64,000 nt of DNA from positions 6,513,501 through 6,577,500 of the forward strand of contig OZ005600.1 of NCBI GenBank assembly GCA_963930655.1, given 5' to 3'. The notes beneath the pieces are model-generated. The model did not search any database. It worked only from the letters and a program-made list of their open reading frames with translations, and was not told where the DNA came from. Positions 1 through 13,875 of the stretch are shown here, in pieces (within the stretch, counting starts at the first letter, position 1; every line of letters starts with the position of its first letter). The translations under genes and the position numbers were made by a program. The DNA is from Myrica gale. Its lineage: Eukaryota > Streptophyta > Magnoliopsida > Fagales > Myricaceae.

Positions 1-2845
1 AAGGCCGATCAAGTTAAAAGAGGAAGCAAGCTTAGCTAGCAACAGCCAACAGGGGTGGATGAGGATGGATTATAGTTGGACATTTCTTGAAAATGGGTTC
101 AAGAGTTTGGCAGGGCTTTGAACTAAAATCCCATTACCATTAATGCAGGACCATACCTCCCTGTGCACATGACCCCCTCTCCCTTTTGGGTTTTGACCCT
201 CCCCCACCAGGCCACCACCACCACCTCCCACCTTTTAACCAACCAACTGTTTCCTTTTTCTATTATTTTACTTAGAGATTCGGTTACCTAACTCACAAAC
301 ATGTCACATGCTCTCGCTATCTCTAATTACTTTTCTTTTTTCTTCGCCTCTATCTCTTACTTTTCACTCCCCAATAAAGCAAAACAAGTTACGGCGATAA
401 GTCTACACAAAGTTAAGAAAATGTTCGCTTGTTATTGGGGTAATTAACCTAGCGATAATTAGAAAGGGAGGGATCATCTTTTGAAAGCTGAATTTGTTGG
501 CCCCATAATGGCTGCTGAAATACTCAATCTAAAACAAAAGTTTTACCTGAGTTCGCCCATCAGTTAGTTGTATGCCTCTCTTACAGTATAATTTCTGCAG
601 TTAATAATTCAAAACCAAAGCATATCTCAATGTGTTCTTTTACTTTTCAGGATTCTCGCTTTTCAAAGATACGAAGGATTTTCTTAGTGCATGATGTGCT
701 GCAATATACGTAGCATATACCTTCCAATGAATCCGTTTTTCGGGGGTCAAAGAGCTGAGTCGGAATTCCTCTTTGATAAGTTTTATGCCCAAATCAGCAC
801 GCACTCAAATCCTACCAGCTTCAGGTTTACATAATCATACTCCTTACTGAATGTAATACTTGTTTAATGAGACTTAAAAAAAATACTTGTTTAATTAGTT
901 GGTATTCTAGGGAGAGAGAGGGGGATCAGCCATTCCTACCAGTGGACCCTACTCTAAATATTCCCTACACGTGGTTTGTTATATCAAACTAATACTAATC
1001 ACCGTCTGATAACGTATGGTAGTTTACCCATTCCCATGACGAAAAAAATAATCTTTTTTTGGTTAAGGTTCTTTCTCTTCCTTTATACTGGATTTAAAAT
1101 ATTTAAATCTATACCGTTCAAAAAGTTCTGGTTATGGTAGTTTATCAGTGTGATCGTGAACCAAAACCATGGTTCTGAGGCAGCTATTTTTTATGCCGAA
1201 TTCTTTTCTGGGTTTTCTGGGCACGAGACGCAGTGATCTGCAGACGTGGTAATGAGTAAGGCCACGGCTGATCTTTGAAGAAGGCAGACTAAAAGCATAT
1301 CCCGCGTTGGTTCCATGCAAGACCCATCAAGAATATTCAGATCCTTTCAAATCAATCCCCCTTTCCTTTTCTCTTTGGAAAGTTTAGGGACAAAAGAATC
1401 GACCTACAAAATTCAACCTGATCTCCATGCCAGATGCAATTACTATTTAAGCAGTGTTCTGTTTGCTTTTTTTTCCTTTTCCTTTTTCCTCTTTACCGTA
1501 GTTTATCCAGAAACAGGCAGTGTCCAATAAAACATTATTAAACTTACCCAATAACGGGTAAAGGAAGAAAATATACCATGCAGACATCTAAACATTCTTT
1601 GCATTAATTGGCGAAGGGGAATTAGGTTCAGCTTGATCGGATCAAAGTTGGGTGGGACAAATGCTGTCTCTATTTATGGTTACAGTTGTGCCAAGTTTAC
1701 GTAAGTACTCCACAATGAACTGGGGGGGACATCTTAGTTTGGTCTATATCTAAATCTGGTCGGCGGGAGTGGATTGATTGATGAGCATATATCCCTAGAC
1801 ATCGTGAGAGGGTCCATATATATCCTGTGGAGTTGATCAGGAGAAGAAAGTACTTTCGGGCTGGGAATTACCACTACTCCCCCAGTTGTCCTCCCACTGG
1901 TGCAAATTGGTACAAGAAGAAATAAGGCACCTAAATTTCATGTTCCCAGTGCATCATTAGTCACTAAGCACAAGGTCTCGTCTGATCTCTCGCCTAACTG
2001 CCAAACCTTATCTTCCACGAAAATTCTACCCAAGTTTATATGGTTGTATGTTTAATGGTTAAATACATATTGCATCATCTAACTACGGGGTCTTAACACT
2101 TTGCTATCTATTTTATTATTTTTGTCACACTGTATCTACAAGTTTTTAATTTCAGACATTTTGCACTCGCTGTTAACATTTTCCGTCAATTTTGACGAAA
2201 ATTTATTTTTTGGCTTAAAAATTATGATTTTAATTTAATAAAATGATCACTTTAAAAAATTGAGGACAAAATTGTTATTTTACACACCAAAAAATTATTT
2301 TTTGTCCTAATTAACCATATAGTAAATGTGTGTTTGTGGTTGAATATTTACAAAAACCAACAAAAATTCATCTCACATAAATCTTCATCCAAACATATTT
2401 TTTACTCTCATATTAGTCAATAGAATAAATTTCAAAAACTTTCTCTTTCCAAACATCATTTACGTAGAACCCATCATTATTACAAACATCTAAAAAAACA
2501 TATCTCAAAACAATTTCTTAATCATTAAAAAATAGTTTTCAAAACCAAACCATACATACCCATTTCCTGAGATTTATCATCTATTGCAAAAGAAGAAAAA
2601 ACATTATTCTCTACAAATTTAAGTAATTATTATTACTATAGTATATGCTCGTTTGGAGATTGGAAATTTGAGGACATGGTTAATTTAACGAAGATATAAG
2701 ACAAAGAATTCAATAAGCAATTGATCATTTGCAAAGACTAATTAATATTTGCCCCTCTACAGTGTCATGACAGACATTTCCAAAAGTGGATATGATTACA
2801 TGGGCAGGTGAAAGCATTAAGCAAGTCGTAAGATGAAGGAGACAA
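1..2845. other. gene-free flank with AT-rich repeat traces
   Basis: I see no supportable gene. The reading frames here are short, unconserved in composition and lack recognisable domains. Around 2050-2300 the text has the style of a Mutator-type MITE arm, but I could not find the matching arm. From about 2320 to 2660 the DNA is very AT-rich. The last 150 bases are probably the 3' untranslated region of the MYB gene that ends at 2846 on the minus strand. Confidence 0.5.
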
Positions 2846-4035
2846 CTATGAATCAAAGGGTCTGTAAAATCTATAGAACCCATTAGAGTTCTGGCAATTC
2901 CTACACAACTCACTGCTCTGAAACCCAATATGGCAACACAAACACACCGCCTGAGCCACCATGGCCGACTGCACCGTCCCGAATAATTGGTAAGGAACTT
3001 GCTGTAGCTTCGACTCGGCTTTGTTCGCTGGCGACGCCCGAGTGGGCTCGGCCTTGAACGGTCGGAGCCCTACAGAAAGCTCCAAATTGAGCTCGCTATC
3101 AAACAGTTCTTTCCGTTGTTGCAGATGTGGCGGTTCTTCCTCGGTTGTCGTGCCGCTGCTAGTGCAGTTGGCATCCTCCACCAAATCGGCCTTCGGGTTC
3201 ACCATGGCAGTGTAATCATTGCAGGTGTACTCAGCGTTAATTCTCTGCTTCATAAGGCTGATTTCGGCCACCGGTAAAGGTGGTGGAGAGGAATTTCTGA
3301 AATCGAAGTGAGAAGCTGTGGCGGTTCCGGCGATCTCGTTGAGGGGCCGGTGAGTATGAGGATCGACGCCACGGTTGATGAGCTTGCGCTTGATGTGAGT
3401 GTTCCAGTAGTTCTTGATCTCGTTGTCAGTTCTACCCGGTAATCTTCCCGCAATCAAGGACCACCTGCAAGAGTATAATTAATTAATTAATCCAAGGAAC
3501 TTGGAATTTCTTCGCTTTTCCCAAACTTCCCAAGCATTCGAACAAAGTCTATGAGACTCAATTATCACTTAACCCAGAAGTTGAAAAACCGAAAATTCCT
3601 TCCTTTATACAACATATCATTACAAGAGATGAAAAACAGAAAGGGGGGTTTACTTGTTTCCGAGCAAACTATGAAGCTTGATGACGAGTTCATCTTCTTC
3701 TTCGGTGAAATTACCACGCTTGAGGTCCGGGCGGAGATAGTTTATCCACCTCAATCTGCAACTCTTGCCGCATCTAAGCAATCCTACACACATACAAATT
3801 TTGCCAAGGAACCAAACTTCATAAGAGATTGTTTCTAAATTCAATTCAATTACTTAGCGTGAATTTAGTAAAAGCTCCACGGGACCGTCTGTAAGCATCT
3901 ACCGGCAGCTTTTGGGAGGGAGCGCCAGCACCCTTCGCCGTGGATGCGGATGTAGTCGATGAGGCGCTGGTCTTCCTCTTTGGTCCAGGCGCCTTTGTTG
4001 GTGTGCTCTTTTTCACAGCAAGGTGACCTTCCCAT
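2846..4035 (-). CDS. R2R3-MYB transcriptional repressor, subgroup 4
   Basis: Three exons on the minus strand: 4035-3903 (133 nt), 3783-3654 (130 nt) and 3464-2846, giving 293 residues. The first two lengths are the classic R2R3-MYB exon sizes, and the start is the MGRSPCCEK methionine. R2 covers about residues 14-61 and R3 about 67-112. R3 carries the complete bHLH-interaction signature (DE)Lx2(RK)x3Lx6Lx3R. Past the DNA-binding domain come the subgroup-4 C1 motif ([12 protein letters not shown]), an EAR repression motif LNLEL at about 213-217, a Cys-rich CLCC...CRNC motif at about 262-278 and a [11 protein letters not shown] tail. Family knowledge: AtMYB4/6/8-like proteins repress phenylpropanoid and flavonoid genes in the nucleus, often through bHLH partners and TOPLESS. 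The exact paralogue is not assigned. No lesion is visible. Confidence 0.93.
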
Positions 4036-5639
4036 GTTTTCTAATGTTCTTCAAAGAGGCGCGGGTTTGTATAGATATGGGAACTAATACAGTAATAAAT
4101 GGATAAGTCTGTTTGCTGTGTTCTGTGTTTGAAGTTTCTTACCCCACTTTGTCTGTACCAGTTTGAAACAAAAGGGATGAGACTAGAAAACCAAGTCTGA
4201 TTGAGAGAGATTGGTTTTGGAGGAGAGGGGGAGATCAGAGTAGAGAGGATATATATGTGTAGGGAGTTGGAGTTGAAAGACGGAAGGAGAAAAATGGGAT
4301 TGGGGCTGTAGACTCGAGGGGTTCTTTATGAGGAGGAGGGTGGGGCAGTGTGGGAGGGATTTGACCAAGTTGGTAAGAAAGACAAGTGGTTAGTGGTTAC
4401 AGATGGGGCTGGATTTGGTAGGTAGGTCTACTTTTACGTCACATTGTGGGCTCTCTCTCTGATCATGGTACGAGTTTACTTATCCGGAAAATTTTCCATT
4501 TCATTGAAAACCAATTAAAGAAAGAGTTAAGATTCAAAATCAAATCCGACAAAAAACAGTGTCAAAAAATCAAAACCAGATCCGACAACAGAGAAATTGA
4601 GTTTCAAGGTCGCAATGGCATGCTTCTATTAGAGTTTCTAGCCGCTTTTCATAGGACGTAAATCGTCATAAAAAGAATCCGGATGTGCTCGGAGAAGAGA
4701 AAAAAAGAAAAAGAAAAAACAGAGCAAAAAGAACTCTGGCAGTATCACATGTGATATTTGCCTCACATTTCTCTGTGGGCCTAGCTTCCCTCAGCTGCCC
4801 TTTCAAGTTGGTTCAACTCTGCAATAATTGTTGTCCTGTTCCAAGGTCTGATAGTCGTCCGACCACAAGAGCCTTGGACAGAGGTGGTCCGCTCTACACC
4901 ACAGTGAGTTCAGTCCTGTTTCTGAATAGATACCAAAGAAGAAGTGTCAGCCCTCTTCTAGCTCTATAATTGTCAAGGTAAATTGCAGGCCTTGTTCCAC
5001 TAGAGGAGGGTCAATTTAAGTGTGACAAAGAAGGAAATAATCCGTAATTCTCTGCAACATTTTATAAGCATGACATAAGGATAACCTCACTAGATTATGA
5101 GTCACTAAGACGTAGAAAAAAAAAAGAATCACTAAGACGTTATTAGGGTGATTGTTGTGGTCATTTCCATGTACTTGCTGATGGCGCTCTGTTTTTTGCA
5201 GTGGATCATTGTTTGTCAAACTTTATCTCTGCGTTCTCATTTCTCACGTTTCCATTGACACAATTTAAATCAGATACTATTCTCTCGGAAGTCTCGGTTG
5301 GACTTCCAATGACACTAGAGCAAGCGTGGGCCACGCATTAGAAGCACAAACTCAAACCGGGGATTAGAGGTGAATTTTTTGCGGTTGATTACTGAATGTG
5401 GAAAGAAAAAAAACAGAGACACAAAGAAACAGCTAGACGCGGCTCCCCCGCCTATGCTGCTCACCAACTAAGCCCAAAGAGTTGTTGGAAAGGGACTGTT
5501 CAAATTGTGTTTGAGGGGGCTGTTAGAGATATGTTTGGTTATTGTTCAAGGTCAGATTACTCACATTACATAAAAGACATGTTGCATTTAATATTGGAGA
5601 TTATATCATGATCCTAATTCAATCGGAATAACGTCTTTC
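4036..5639. other. MYB upstream region, no gene
   Basis: On the minus strand this is the promoter side of the MYB gene. A TATA-like run (atatatat, 4249-4256) lies about 215 bases upstream of the ATG and is a plausible core promoter. The rest holds only short chance reading frames. One at 4685-4969 opens with a Lys/Arg-rich run caused by an A-rich stretch and has no domain. The boundary with the retroelement at about 5640 is set by where its coding similarity begins. Confidence 0.45.
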
Positions 5640-6850
5640 TGGACCCGTTTCCAAATTGCAGGCTCGTAGTATTTGTCCTTTTAAAATTTTGAAGCAAGTT
5701 GGACCAAATGTTTATGTCATTAATATTTCATCTCACTTTGGTTTTCATCATACTTTCAATGTTGAGGACTTAGTTGACTACAAAGGCCCTCCCATCTTCC
5801 CAAATGATCATTTTCATGACACCATTACATAGGGCTGATCAAAATCGGACCGTACCGCAAAATCGGACTGGTCCAGTCTTATTTTTTTAAATGCGGTCCG
5901 GACTGGATCGGGCCGCATTTATTAATATAAATATAAATAATAATAAAAATATTTTTTATATTTTTAATACAAATTACATACTTAAAAATTTTAATTTTAA
6001 TCTAAACTAAAACTCTACATTTTTACATGTTTTTTCCCCTTCGAAATTAACATAAAATTTTTTTAAAAAAAATGAAACAAAAATGAAACCGGTCCGGATC
6101 GCATTTGGCTGGACCGGAAATCCGGTTTTCAGCCCTACCACTACACCTGACTCTGAGCCTATTCCTACCCTTGCACCACTATCTTCTCTCCCTGCACTTG
6201 TAGATAAAATTGATGTTATTCTAGATGAGCAGATTGTGATCACTACAGATGGAGCGGGTCAACGTTTCCTTGTTCGTTGGGTAGACAAACCGGATTCCGA
6301 ATGCACTTGGATTACTCAAGATATTCTCCAACAACTTGATCTCAACATGTTGGAGCACTATAGAAGTCATCAGGATCTTATCTCGCCAGAGTCGAGTTCT
6401 TCTCATCCATGGGACACTACATTCAGACCTCCACTGATACAAGTCTATGAGCGTCCAAAGAAGAAGACTGCACAACCACTTAGTTTGTGGTCGCGCACTT
6501 GAGAGTGATGATTTCATCTTATTTTGTTTTACTCGATGGGGTCGAGTCTCCCCACCTGGGGAGAGTTAATGGAGACATTTATTAAATTTAATTATTTTAG
6601 TTTATTTAGTTGTGATTTATATTATAATAGACTGAGTCATTATATTTTATTAAGTTTTGGCCCATAGGCTTTTAGGATTTGCTTAGGACCTTTTGTTCTC
6701 TATTTAATGTTTGTGAGAACCTTAAATCAATAAAATGATATTATAAAGATTATTGGCGATTGCCTTTTGCATGGCTTATTTCTTCTCTTCTTCCCTATTC
6801 TTTCATGATTTCTCTATCTCAGTCCTAATTCTCCATTATATTCCGCATCA
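5640..6850 (+). mobile_element. Ty3/gypsy 3' remnant: integrase C-terminus, chromodomain-like tail, LTR
   Basis: The frame from 5641 to 5829 reads like the end of a gypsy integrase (CPFKILK...NAYVI-type strand, then HTFNVEDLVDYK). It is interrupted by a MITE (5830-6137) and resumes in the same frame at 6138-6502. There ILDEQIV...RFLVRWVDKP...TWI gives a chromodomain-like module, so this was probably a chromovirus. A purine-rich tract (about 6557-6565) precedes an LTR-like segment (about 6566-6850) that contains AATAAA and ends in CA. Reverse transcriptase, protease, gag and the 5' LTR are absent, so it cannot move on its own. The 5' truncation point is only approximate. Confidence 0.82.
5830..6137 (+). 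mobile_element. hAT-like MITE, copy 1 (308 bp)
   Basis: Terminal inverted repeats TAGGGCTG...CAGCCCTA bound the element. The flanking 8-mers are ccattaca (5822-5829) and ccactaca (6138-6145), an 8-bp target duplication with one mismatch, the size expected of the hAT superfamily. The ends are rich in GGTCCGG-type motifs and the core is A/T-rich with no coding capacity. The core is collinear with the copy at 13876-14259 in opposite orientation. It lies inside the gypsy integrase frame, so it inserted after that retroelement. Confidence 0.85.
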
Positions 6851-7119
6851 GAAAATATGAGGTAATTTAATGGAAGAATGAAAGATTAGTGGAGTACTCT
6901 GTCAAAATATCTGTACATTGAATCTGAGTACTAAACTAATTAACAGTTTTACAAGTCAATGAAGCTCAAAGAATTAAGATCGGAACTCCAATGTCAACTT
7001 AAATGAAAGAATAAGCTAAGAATTTAATTGAATAATATAATATAAAATACAGGTATGGAAAAAATTTGTAACTCTAAATATTTGTATATTCGTAGTTTTA
7101 AACGAGTGTTGTCGTGTTA

Positions 7120-10100
7120 CTATTCTGCTTTTTTACACATACAATCCGGCATAGGAAATGTGTAAAGTGACGCACTGGGCTTCTTCAATTCCATTCCCTT
7201 GTGATCACTGTGGCGTAGCATGTCTTGCATCTGTCGCCTGAAGTCTTCCCATCTAGAATATTAAAAAGACAAAAGAGAAAAAGAAACGGGTAAAATTCTT
7301 TTTCTTTTTCTTTTATCAGGCTATAACATAGAAATGACCAATTCGCAAAAAAATATGTAGGAAACGCTTGGCCGCCGTAATCCACGTAAGTTAATTTTGT
7401 CATATCGCCTATAAATCCCATGAAATGAATGGCAACATAAACCCACTCATGCAATGACCATGAATGTAGACATCTGAAGCACAGGAACAAGTCGGCTGAT
7501 AGAGCAAGAAAAGAAAGTCCCAAGTATAATAATGCAGATAAAACCAATTATTTCAGGCAGACGAGTAGCAGTATTACCCTAGTGTCTAGTGATAACAAGG
7601 AAAATTATGCACTCGGAGCATATATGAGAAAATGTGTAATAAACTGGAACCAAATACAATACTGTTGAGCTCCGAGCAGTCAAGACACGAAGGCTTAGAT
7701 ATTTCAAACACATTACCGACTAAAAGTCCAAGGCAGAGGGGAAGATTCTAAGGGCGCGGCCCAAAAAGAAACAAATCCAGTTGTAACTCGTAAACTCAAA
7801 AATACTCGTCACAGAACTACATAATTATATTGAAGACAACTAGGAAGTGTTCTACCAGTTGCCGAATATCTAATAAGGTACATGAATAACACCAGAACCT
7901 CCTTCCAAGGTACACCTACAATTATTTGAATGCTGGAATTCTTCCCAATCGAGGATATGTCCCCAAACTCCAAAGGAGTATCGTACCAGTCTCTAATGGG
8001 GGATATTACTCATGTATGTACTTGCACATATCTGCATCTGGTAGTTTTAAGCTCCTGATACTATGTTGAACATGGCTAAACCATTTCAGACACGTCCTAT
8101 GTATCACAAGGAAATTTTAGAAGTACAAGGTTCTTGGGATACATCTGCAATATATCTTTAGCCATAATACACTGTGGATTCAACAAGTTCCAATTACAAC
8201 TACTGCTTTAATTAGTGATCTCGATATAGTCCTTTGTACTATTTCACTTATTCTAATGAGATTGACTTATTTATCAAAAAACATCTACCGCTTTAATTAG
8301 ACTACTTAAGAACTAATAAAGCCAAGTATAAGGAAAACAAAATATATACAAATGGGAGCATAGAATGATGCAGGCCATTATTAACAAAATGACGAGCATA
8401 AACTCCATGTTCTTGCAACAGGCAACAAACAAAGTATAAGACATCATCTAATTTCATAATCAGGGTCGGTGGTAATATCAGATTGGCAATTCTATTTATC
8501 TGAATAACGAAAAAACAAAAAGGAAGTACGTCACATAATTTGCTGAGATAAGACCAGGATGCAAAGTATAAGACATTATTCTTCAGTGCCACAATCTTTT
8601 GATTGCATGATTTAAGAAGTGCCACATATAATGCAGGGAGCAATCAAAATTAACAATTGGACAACAAAATACAGTTTAACTGCACCATACCTGATGTTGG
8701 GATCGTCAAATAATAGAGCCAATTTCCTCTTATCAGGTTTGATTGTTTTAGCATGTCCTCCATATAAATAGCGCCTGTGACCCATCAAGAAGTGGGGAAA
8801 ATTTCCACCCTGAGTTGTGACAAATACGTCACTGTGAAGACACACCGTGTAATCAAGAGAAGCCAACCTAGATGAATGGCCCTACATCAGAAATTTCCAT
8901 ATTACAAAGATTGAAATTTTCTTAGCTTTTTCTTTTTCTTTTGTACTAGATGACCATCTGATTACTTGTGGAAAAGGCATCCCCAGGACTTGTACGATAC
9001 CTTAAATGGAGCAAGTTCTTCAGGAGTAGCTAAAGTATCTTTCGTTTCTAAACGTGGAAACATCTGCTTGAGTGGAACCATGTATTTTTCTGCTTTATAG
9101 ATTTTTCCTGATGCAATATACACGGAGGTGGTATTATCAAAACCCATGCCCCTAAGCAGCATTCCAACCTAAAGCACCAGATGAAGCAATTACATGAGCA
9201 GATGGGGAATTGAATCTTTGGATATGAAAAATAGTGACAACACTGACATCTTTAGGTTTCAAACCAAGTCAAGGAAGCACCAGGTTCAGACCAAAGAAAA
9301 AACGGTATTCCGTTGGCTAACAATATTAATTTAAACATGGAAAAGAAGATTACAATGGACAAGAAAAAATTGGCAAAGAATTCACTAAGGGAAGGAGCAA
9401 AGGTATTCCAATACCTCCAATGGAGTTAAAGGGCATTTTCCATCCACCCGATTTGCACCGGGCTTTATTACTCTGCCCCTTCTTCTGAACTTTCCTCTCC
9501 AACTTCGTTCCCGTGCAATGTCCATTTCGTGTTTCTCCTCTTCCCCACCATCATATTCACAGCATGAAAATGCAACCATATCCTTTGGAAGAGCAAAAAA
9601 TGGCACTTAGAAAGGGTATAGAAGAGGGCTACAAAAGGAAGATTCAGGGATCATGGATCCAAGAAATGCTGAGAAAAGAATGACACCTCTTCAAAACGAA
9701 GATGCACTGAAACATATTGACCCCCACTTTCGGAGCTATTTTTAAGCATCCGATCAACCATCTTCTCTGCAAGCAGTCTTATGGGTTGTGAAAACCTTAG
9801 TGCTTCATAATTGGCTAGGCATCTAAGCTTTTGCATGTTCGAAGGAACTGCCTGAGCCAATCTGTTGGAGAAGGGTGCAACGCGCACAGCCCTGAACCAA
9901 GGAACAAGCAAACCATATAAGTGTCAAACAAAATATAATAAGCCAATGACTGATAGAAAAGAGCTCAAAGGGTTGTTTGGAAAAGGATACAGTTCACCAG
10001 AACCTGAAAGAAATGCAAATAACAGACACTGCTTTGTTCACAAAACATGACACATAATACATAGATGGATACATGAATGTTGGACATAGATATATATGTA

Positions 10101-13100
10101 CATGATATATGCATCAGGGACAAAATATGTATTGAGATCATTTAGTTCATGTATTTGGGGAAATGAGAGAATTTGGAACAGATAAAGAACCATACCCCAT
10201 GTGCACCAGCTTTGGAAGAACCTTTTGCAGATAGTAAGTTGGACTTGACCAAGCTTTTAGTCGCAAATTCACAATGTTGCTTATGTTATTGTCAAACCGT
10301 TGATGTATATCTTCTGGGAGCTCTTTGACCACATTAACTTTATTTTCTAGCGCACTTATGAAGAAATCTTCATCGAATATCTCCCCAAACTTGCTGTGGT
10401 TCCAGCACAAAAAAGATTAGAAGCAGAAATTATCATCATTCAAGCATGGCTCTTTTGAATGCAAGAAATCAAGCAAACTAACCAGAAAGTGTTTGGTAAA
10501 TAGATATAATGTTATGCCAGTAAATATCTATTGTACAGCCTAGAGGAAAGCTATAGAAAATAAAGCAATGCTGGAAAAAGAAACAAAGGACCACCAAAAA
10601 TATCAATGAAGATGATGGTGATAGAAAGATGGACAATGACAAATACCTGGAATCTCGCCAAACGCTATTCAAATGAAAAATTGGAATGACTAGTGTTGCG
10701 TTTAGTAATCCAGCCACTGCAACTGCATCGCATATCTGCATTGAAAGAAAGAACAAATCAGACAGAAGTTTGAGATAGAGCATAAGACATAGTTGACGCA
10801 TGTCTTATATTCATCGCATTTGCATTACATATCTGACTGATTACAAATATATATCAACACAATTCTCCAAGATCGACCAACAAAACCTGACTATACATTT
10901 ACTATCAATCAAACACCTGAAGACACAAAACTTGTCAACTCACCCACTAAACCACAAAAGCCAATTTCCATCTAAGATCTTTTATATAGCATCAGTAAAG
11001 ATACAGTTAAATATGAACTATGAAGTATCTAGTAAACAACAAGGAAGTTGAAACATATATTGTCATTCTTTTACCCTAAAAATCCTACTGTCTCTAAATT
11101 TTCCTAAATTTTTCCCGAACAAAATTACTTGTGGGCATCATCTCTTCCAAGATCACATACCAACAATCAGCCGCATCAATAAACTCAACTATACCAAGTC
11201 CAGATAGTAATCCAGCAGCGCAAGATCAAAAATATCAAAATGACCTACATCTAAATTACATCTCAAAGATACGGGCAAACCAAGACCTACTTGTGTTTAT
11301 TTATTACTGACAACATTTGAACAATGGTTGAAACCAAGAGAAACTATGTTTCCATGGTTGACCATAAAAACAAAATTCCAATAAACAACCTTACAAGTAA
11401 CAAAAAAGCCTACCGATAACCGTTGTTGATTCAAACCACCATTTGCTTCAATTATTAGGAGACCATTCGACTTTGGCAATTCTGAGAAAGAGAAGAAAAA
11501 CAGCACTTAGCTAGAATGCATGCCTTAACAAGCATGATGAAATGCCTAGATACAATGAAAAGGAATATCAGAGCTTTAGTTCACCCTCAGTTAAGCAACA
11601 AGGCCATTAACCAAACATAGAATTACAAAACTAAAGATGATGGTATAACACATCGCCAGGAAACATAGAACGTCACCAGGCAACATAGGTATGATTTTAT
11701 ATAATTGTGATCATACAACATATAATTTTGCATAACTTCAGCCACCAAAGTGTAAGATGACGGGAATTCTTTTGAGATTGTTTCATCATGAGAGAAAAAG
11801 ACCTATTATGCAGGAGTGTCCAAAACTGATATGGGTAGGTGTAAGAAAGGATCTGATCATTAAACATACACCGGAGAGTCATGTCTTTCAGGAAAAAATA
11901 AGCAAAGAAGGATCAATCCACCCACTCCAATACAGGACAAAAGGATTTACATGACCAACCCTGATTAGTCCTAATTAAGGCATATATGATCTGATTAAGC
12001 AATTAACCAATAAGCTCTAACTCAAGTGGCATTTCCTCCACCCAGAAAACGGTAAACCTGAGTGGAAGGTGAGTTTGAGGGTTTCAGACACTATTGGGAC
12101 ATGTATAGCCTACCAATCTTGTAAAAAAATGAAGATCTACATGAAAATCATTAGAATGTATAATTAGCATGTTAACCAGAAGTCTTTCACAGAAAACTCA
12201 AACCTGCTTTCGAAATACCCTCGTCGCTGCAAGGTTGCCAACCTTGATGCGCATTTGAATTCCATGCTGTCATCAACTGCAAGATTCCAGATGCAGTATA
12301 TTATCTATCGATCATGCACATAGAATGTCCAAACATCATAAAGGGATTAGAAGATAAAACACAAATACTTTGACCGAGATTCTGACATCTCCTAAACCCT
12401 ATCACAATTGTATGCACTCCTTATCCTAGATTGTTTAACTTAAGGATCCGAGCTCCCTGTATAGGCCCATCGTCTCTCAGCTAGCATACTAATTCTTCAA
12501 CCGTCTTTGCTTGAAAAATTCGTAGATTAAGTTCGTCAGAAGTACACTAACATGAGAAAAAAGGATATTTAATATGCAGAACCAGCAAATCATCAAAATC
12601 TGAGCTAAGTACGTAAATCATATCTTACGTGCAAAGCATCGATGACATGAACAACAAAAGTGCCTTAAATTTTGCCTTTTTCTCTTAACATGGTAATTCT
12701 TACACGCGATAAACATTGAATGGAAAAAGATTAACATCGAGCGTATATACTTGTTGCAATCCTCTGACTTTTAAAAGAAGCATACAAAAAACAAAATGTC
12801 GTAATGTCATAAACTTGGCAGCAATTTTTCAACAAGTACAGCAAAATATTTGAGAGTTGGAAACAGTACCGCATTGGCGCTTCCGGTGCTCTTGCCGTCC
12901 ATAAAAGGCCAGAGCTTCTCAAAAACCTGCGGACTCCGATAAACCGAACCCGGCGGTGCGCGCTTATGCACAACGACGCCAACACTATTCTTCAGACTAA
13001 CAACGTCGAACCCCAACGAGCCCATGTACAAGAGCATCCCCGAAATGTACAAGAGCGGCGCGAACAAGAGCACGCCTTTCCGCCTAAACACTGCTGCCAC

Positions 13101-13250
13101 GATAATGAACACCAGTTTCTCCGCGATTCCATGCTTCGACGCCCGGCCACCGCTATTCTTTCCCCGGCCATGGAGAAACCGCGGCGAGGACGGAGGAGAC
13201 GATGACTTCGCATTGGACCTCGCGGTGCCGAGGCTGCTGTAGCCGTGCAT
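7120..13250 (-). CDS. O-fucosyltransferase family protein, Golgi type II
   Basis: Ten exons: 13250-12870, 12276-12204, 11481-11414, 10735-10647, 10393-10196, 9891-9687, 9582-9415, 9168-9001, 8881-8691 and 7252-7120, all GT-AG, encoding 557 residues. This is a normal length for the plant PF10250 (DUF246) family. One membrane anchor lies at about residues 59-78 after a short basic, Ser-rich cytoplasmic tail, so a type II Golgi topology is likely. Family blocks are in order: GGLNQQR (about 167-173), VHLRFEEDM...FSCC (about 332), MLLRGMGF...YIASG, and SLDY...SDVF...[12 protein letters not shown]. The enzyme is expected to transfer fucose or a related sugar from a nucleotide donor; the acceptor is not predictable. 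The last intron is long (7253-8690). I do not assign a named paralogue. Confidence 0.92.
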
Positions 13251-13875
13251 GGCAGGCGAGCGGCTCTAGGGCTTTGAGCAGAGGAAACTCCCTTAAAATA
13301 ACTAAAATCGAAAATTTACTAGCTCGTATGTAAACCTTGATATTTTCTTTGGACGGTCGGTCCAACTTTCATGGCTCCATTTGCGAGCCGAGGACCAGAG
13401 AAAAAGCTCTTAGTGATATATCTGATTAGATTGAAGGTGAAGAATTGGAAAAAAGTAAAAAAGTAAAACAATGGAGGGCTTTACAGTTGGAAACTGGAAA
13501 TGTTGAAGCTTTTTTCACTTCAGCTTCTCGATAAACGGAACAAGGGGTAGTATGTTAGTGATAGAACACCTGAGAGAAAATTTGTGAGGAAGAGAAGCAG
13601 AGAGAGTAATCCGACGGTTAACGTGCTAGAAACAGGGAGGGAGGGACGGAGTGAATTTGCAAAAACAGCAAAAGTAAAAAACAGAGGAGGGAGAGAGAAA
13701 AAGATGGGGAGAAAGAAGAGGTCGTCTTGATGCCGTGTCCGCTCCTCGTGTCCCGGACGGGTGTCCATTTCGGACAGTCGGGACTCGGGTGCACGGAGGG
13801 TCGGATCGAGGGCGTGCCCACTGCCCAGTTTCTCCGATAACGTGAGTCGTGAGTTCAGAATCGTACAATACTGGG
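13251..13875. other. O-fucosyltransferase upstream region
   Basis: Promoter side of the minus-strand glycosyltransferase gene. Several overlapping frames exist on both strands at 13520-13950, but they are by-products of GC-rich and purine-rich text and share no family motif. A GC-rich block at about 13720-13850 contrasts with the AT-rich surroundings. Confidence 0.4.
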
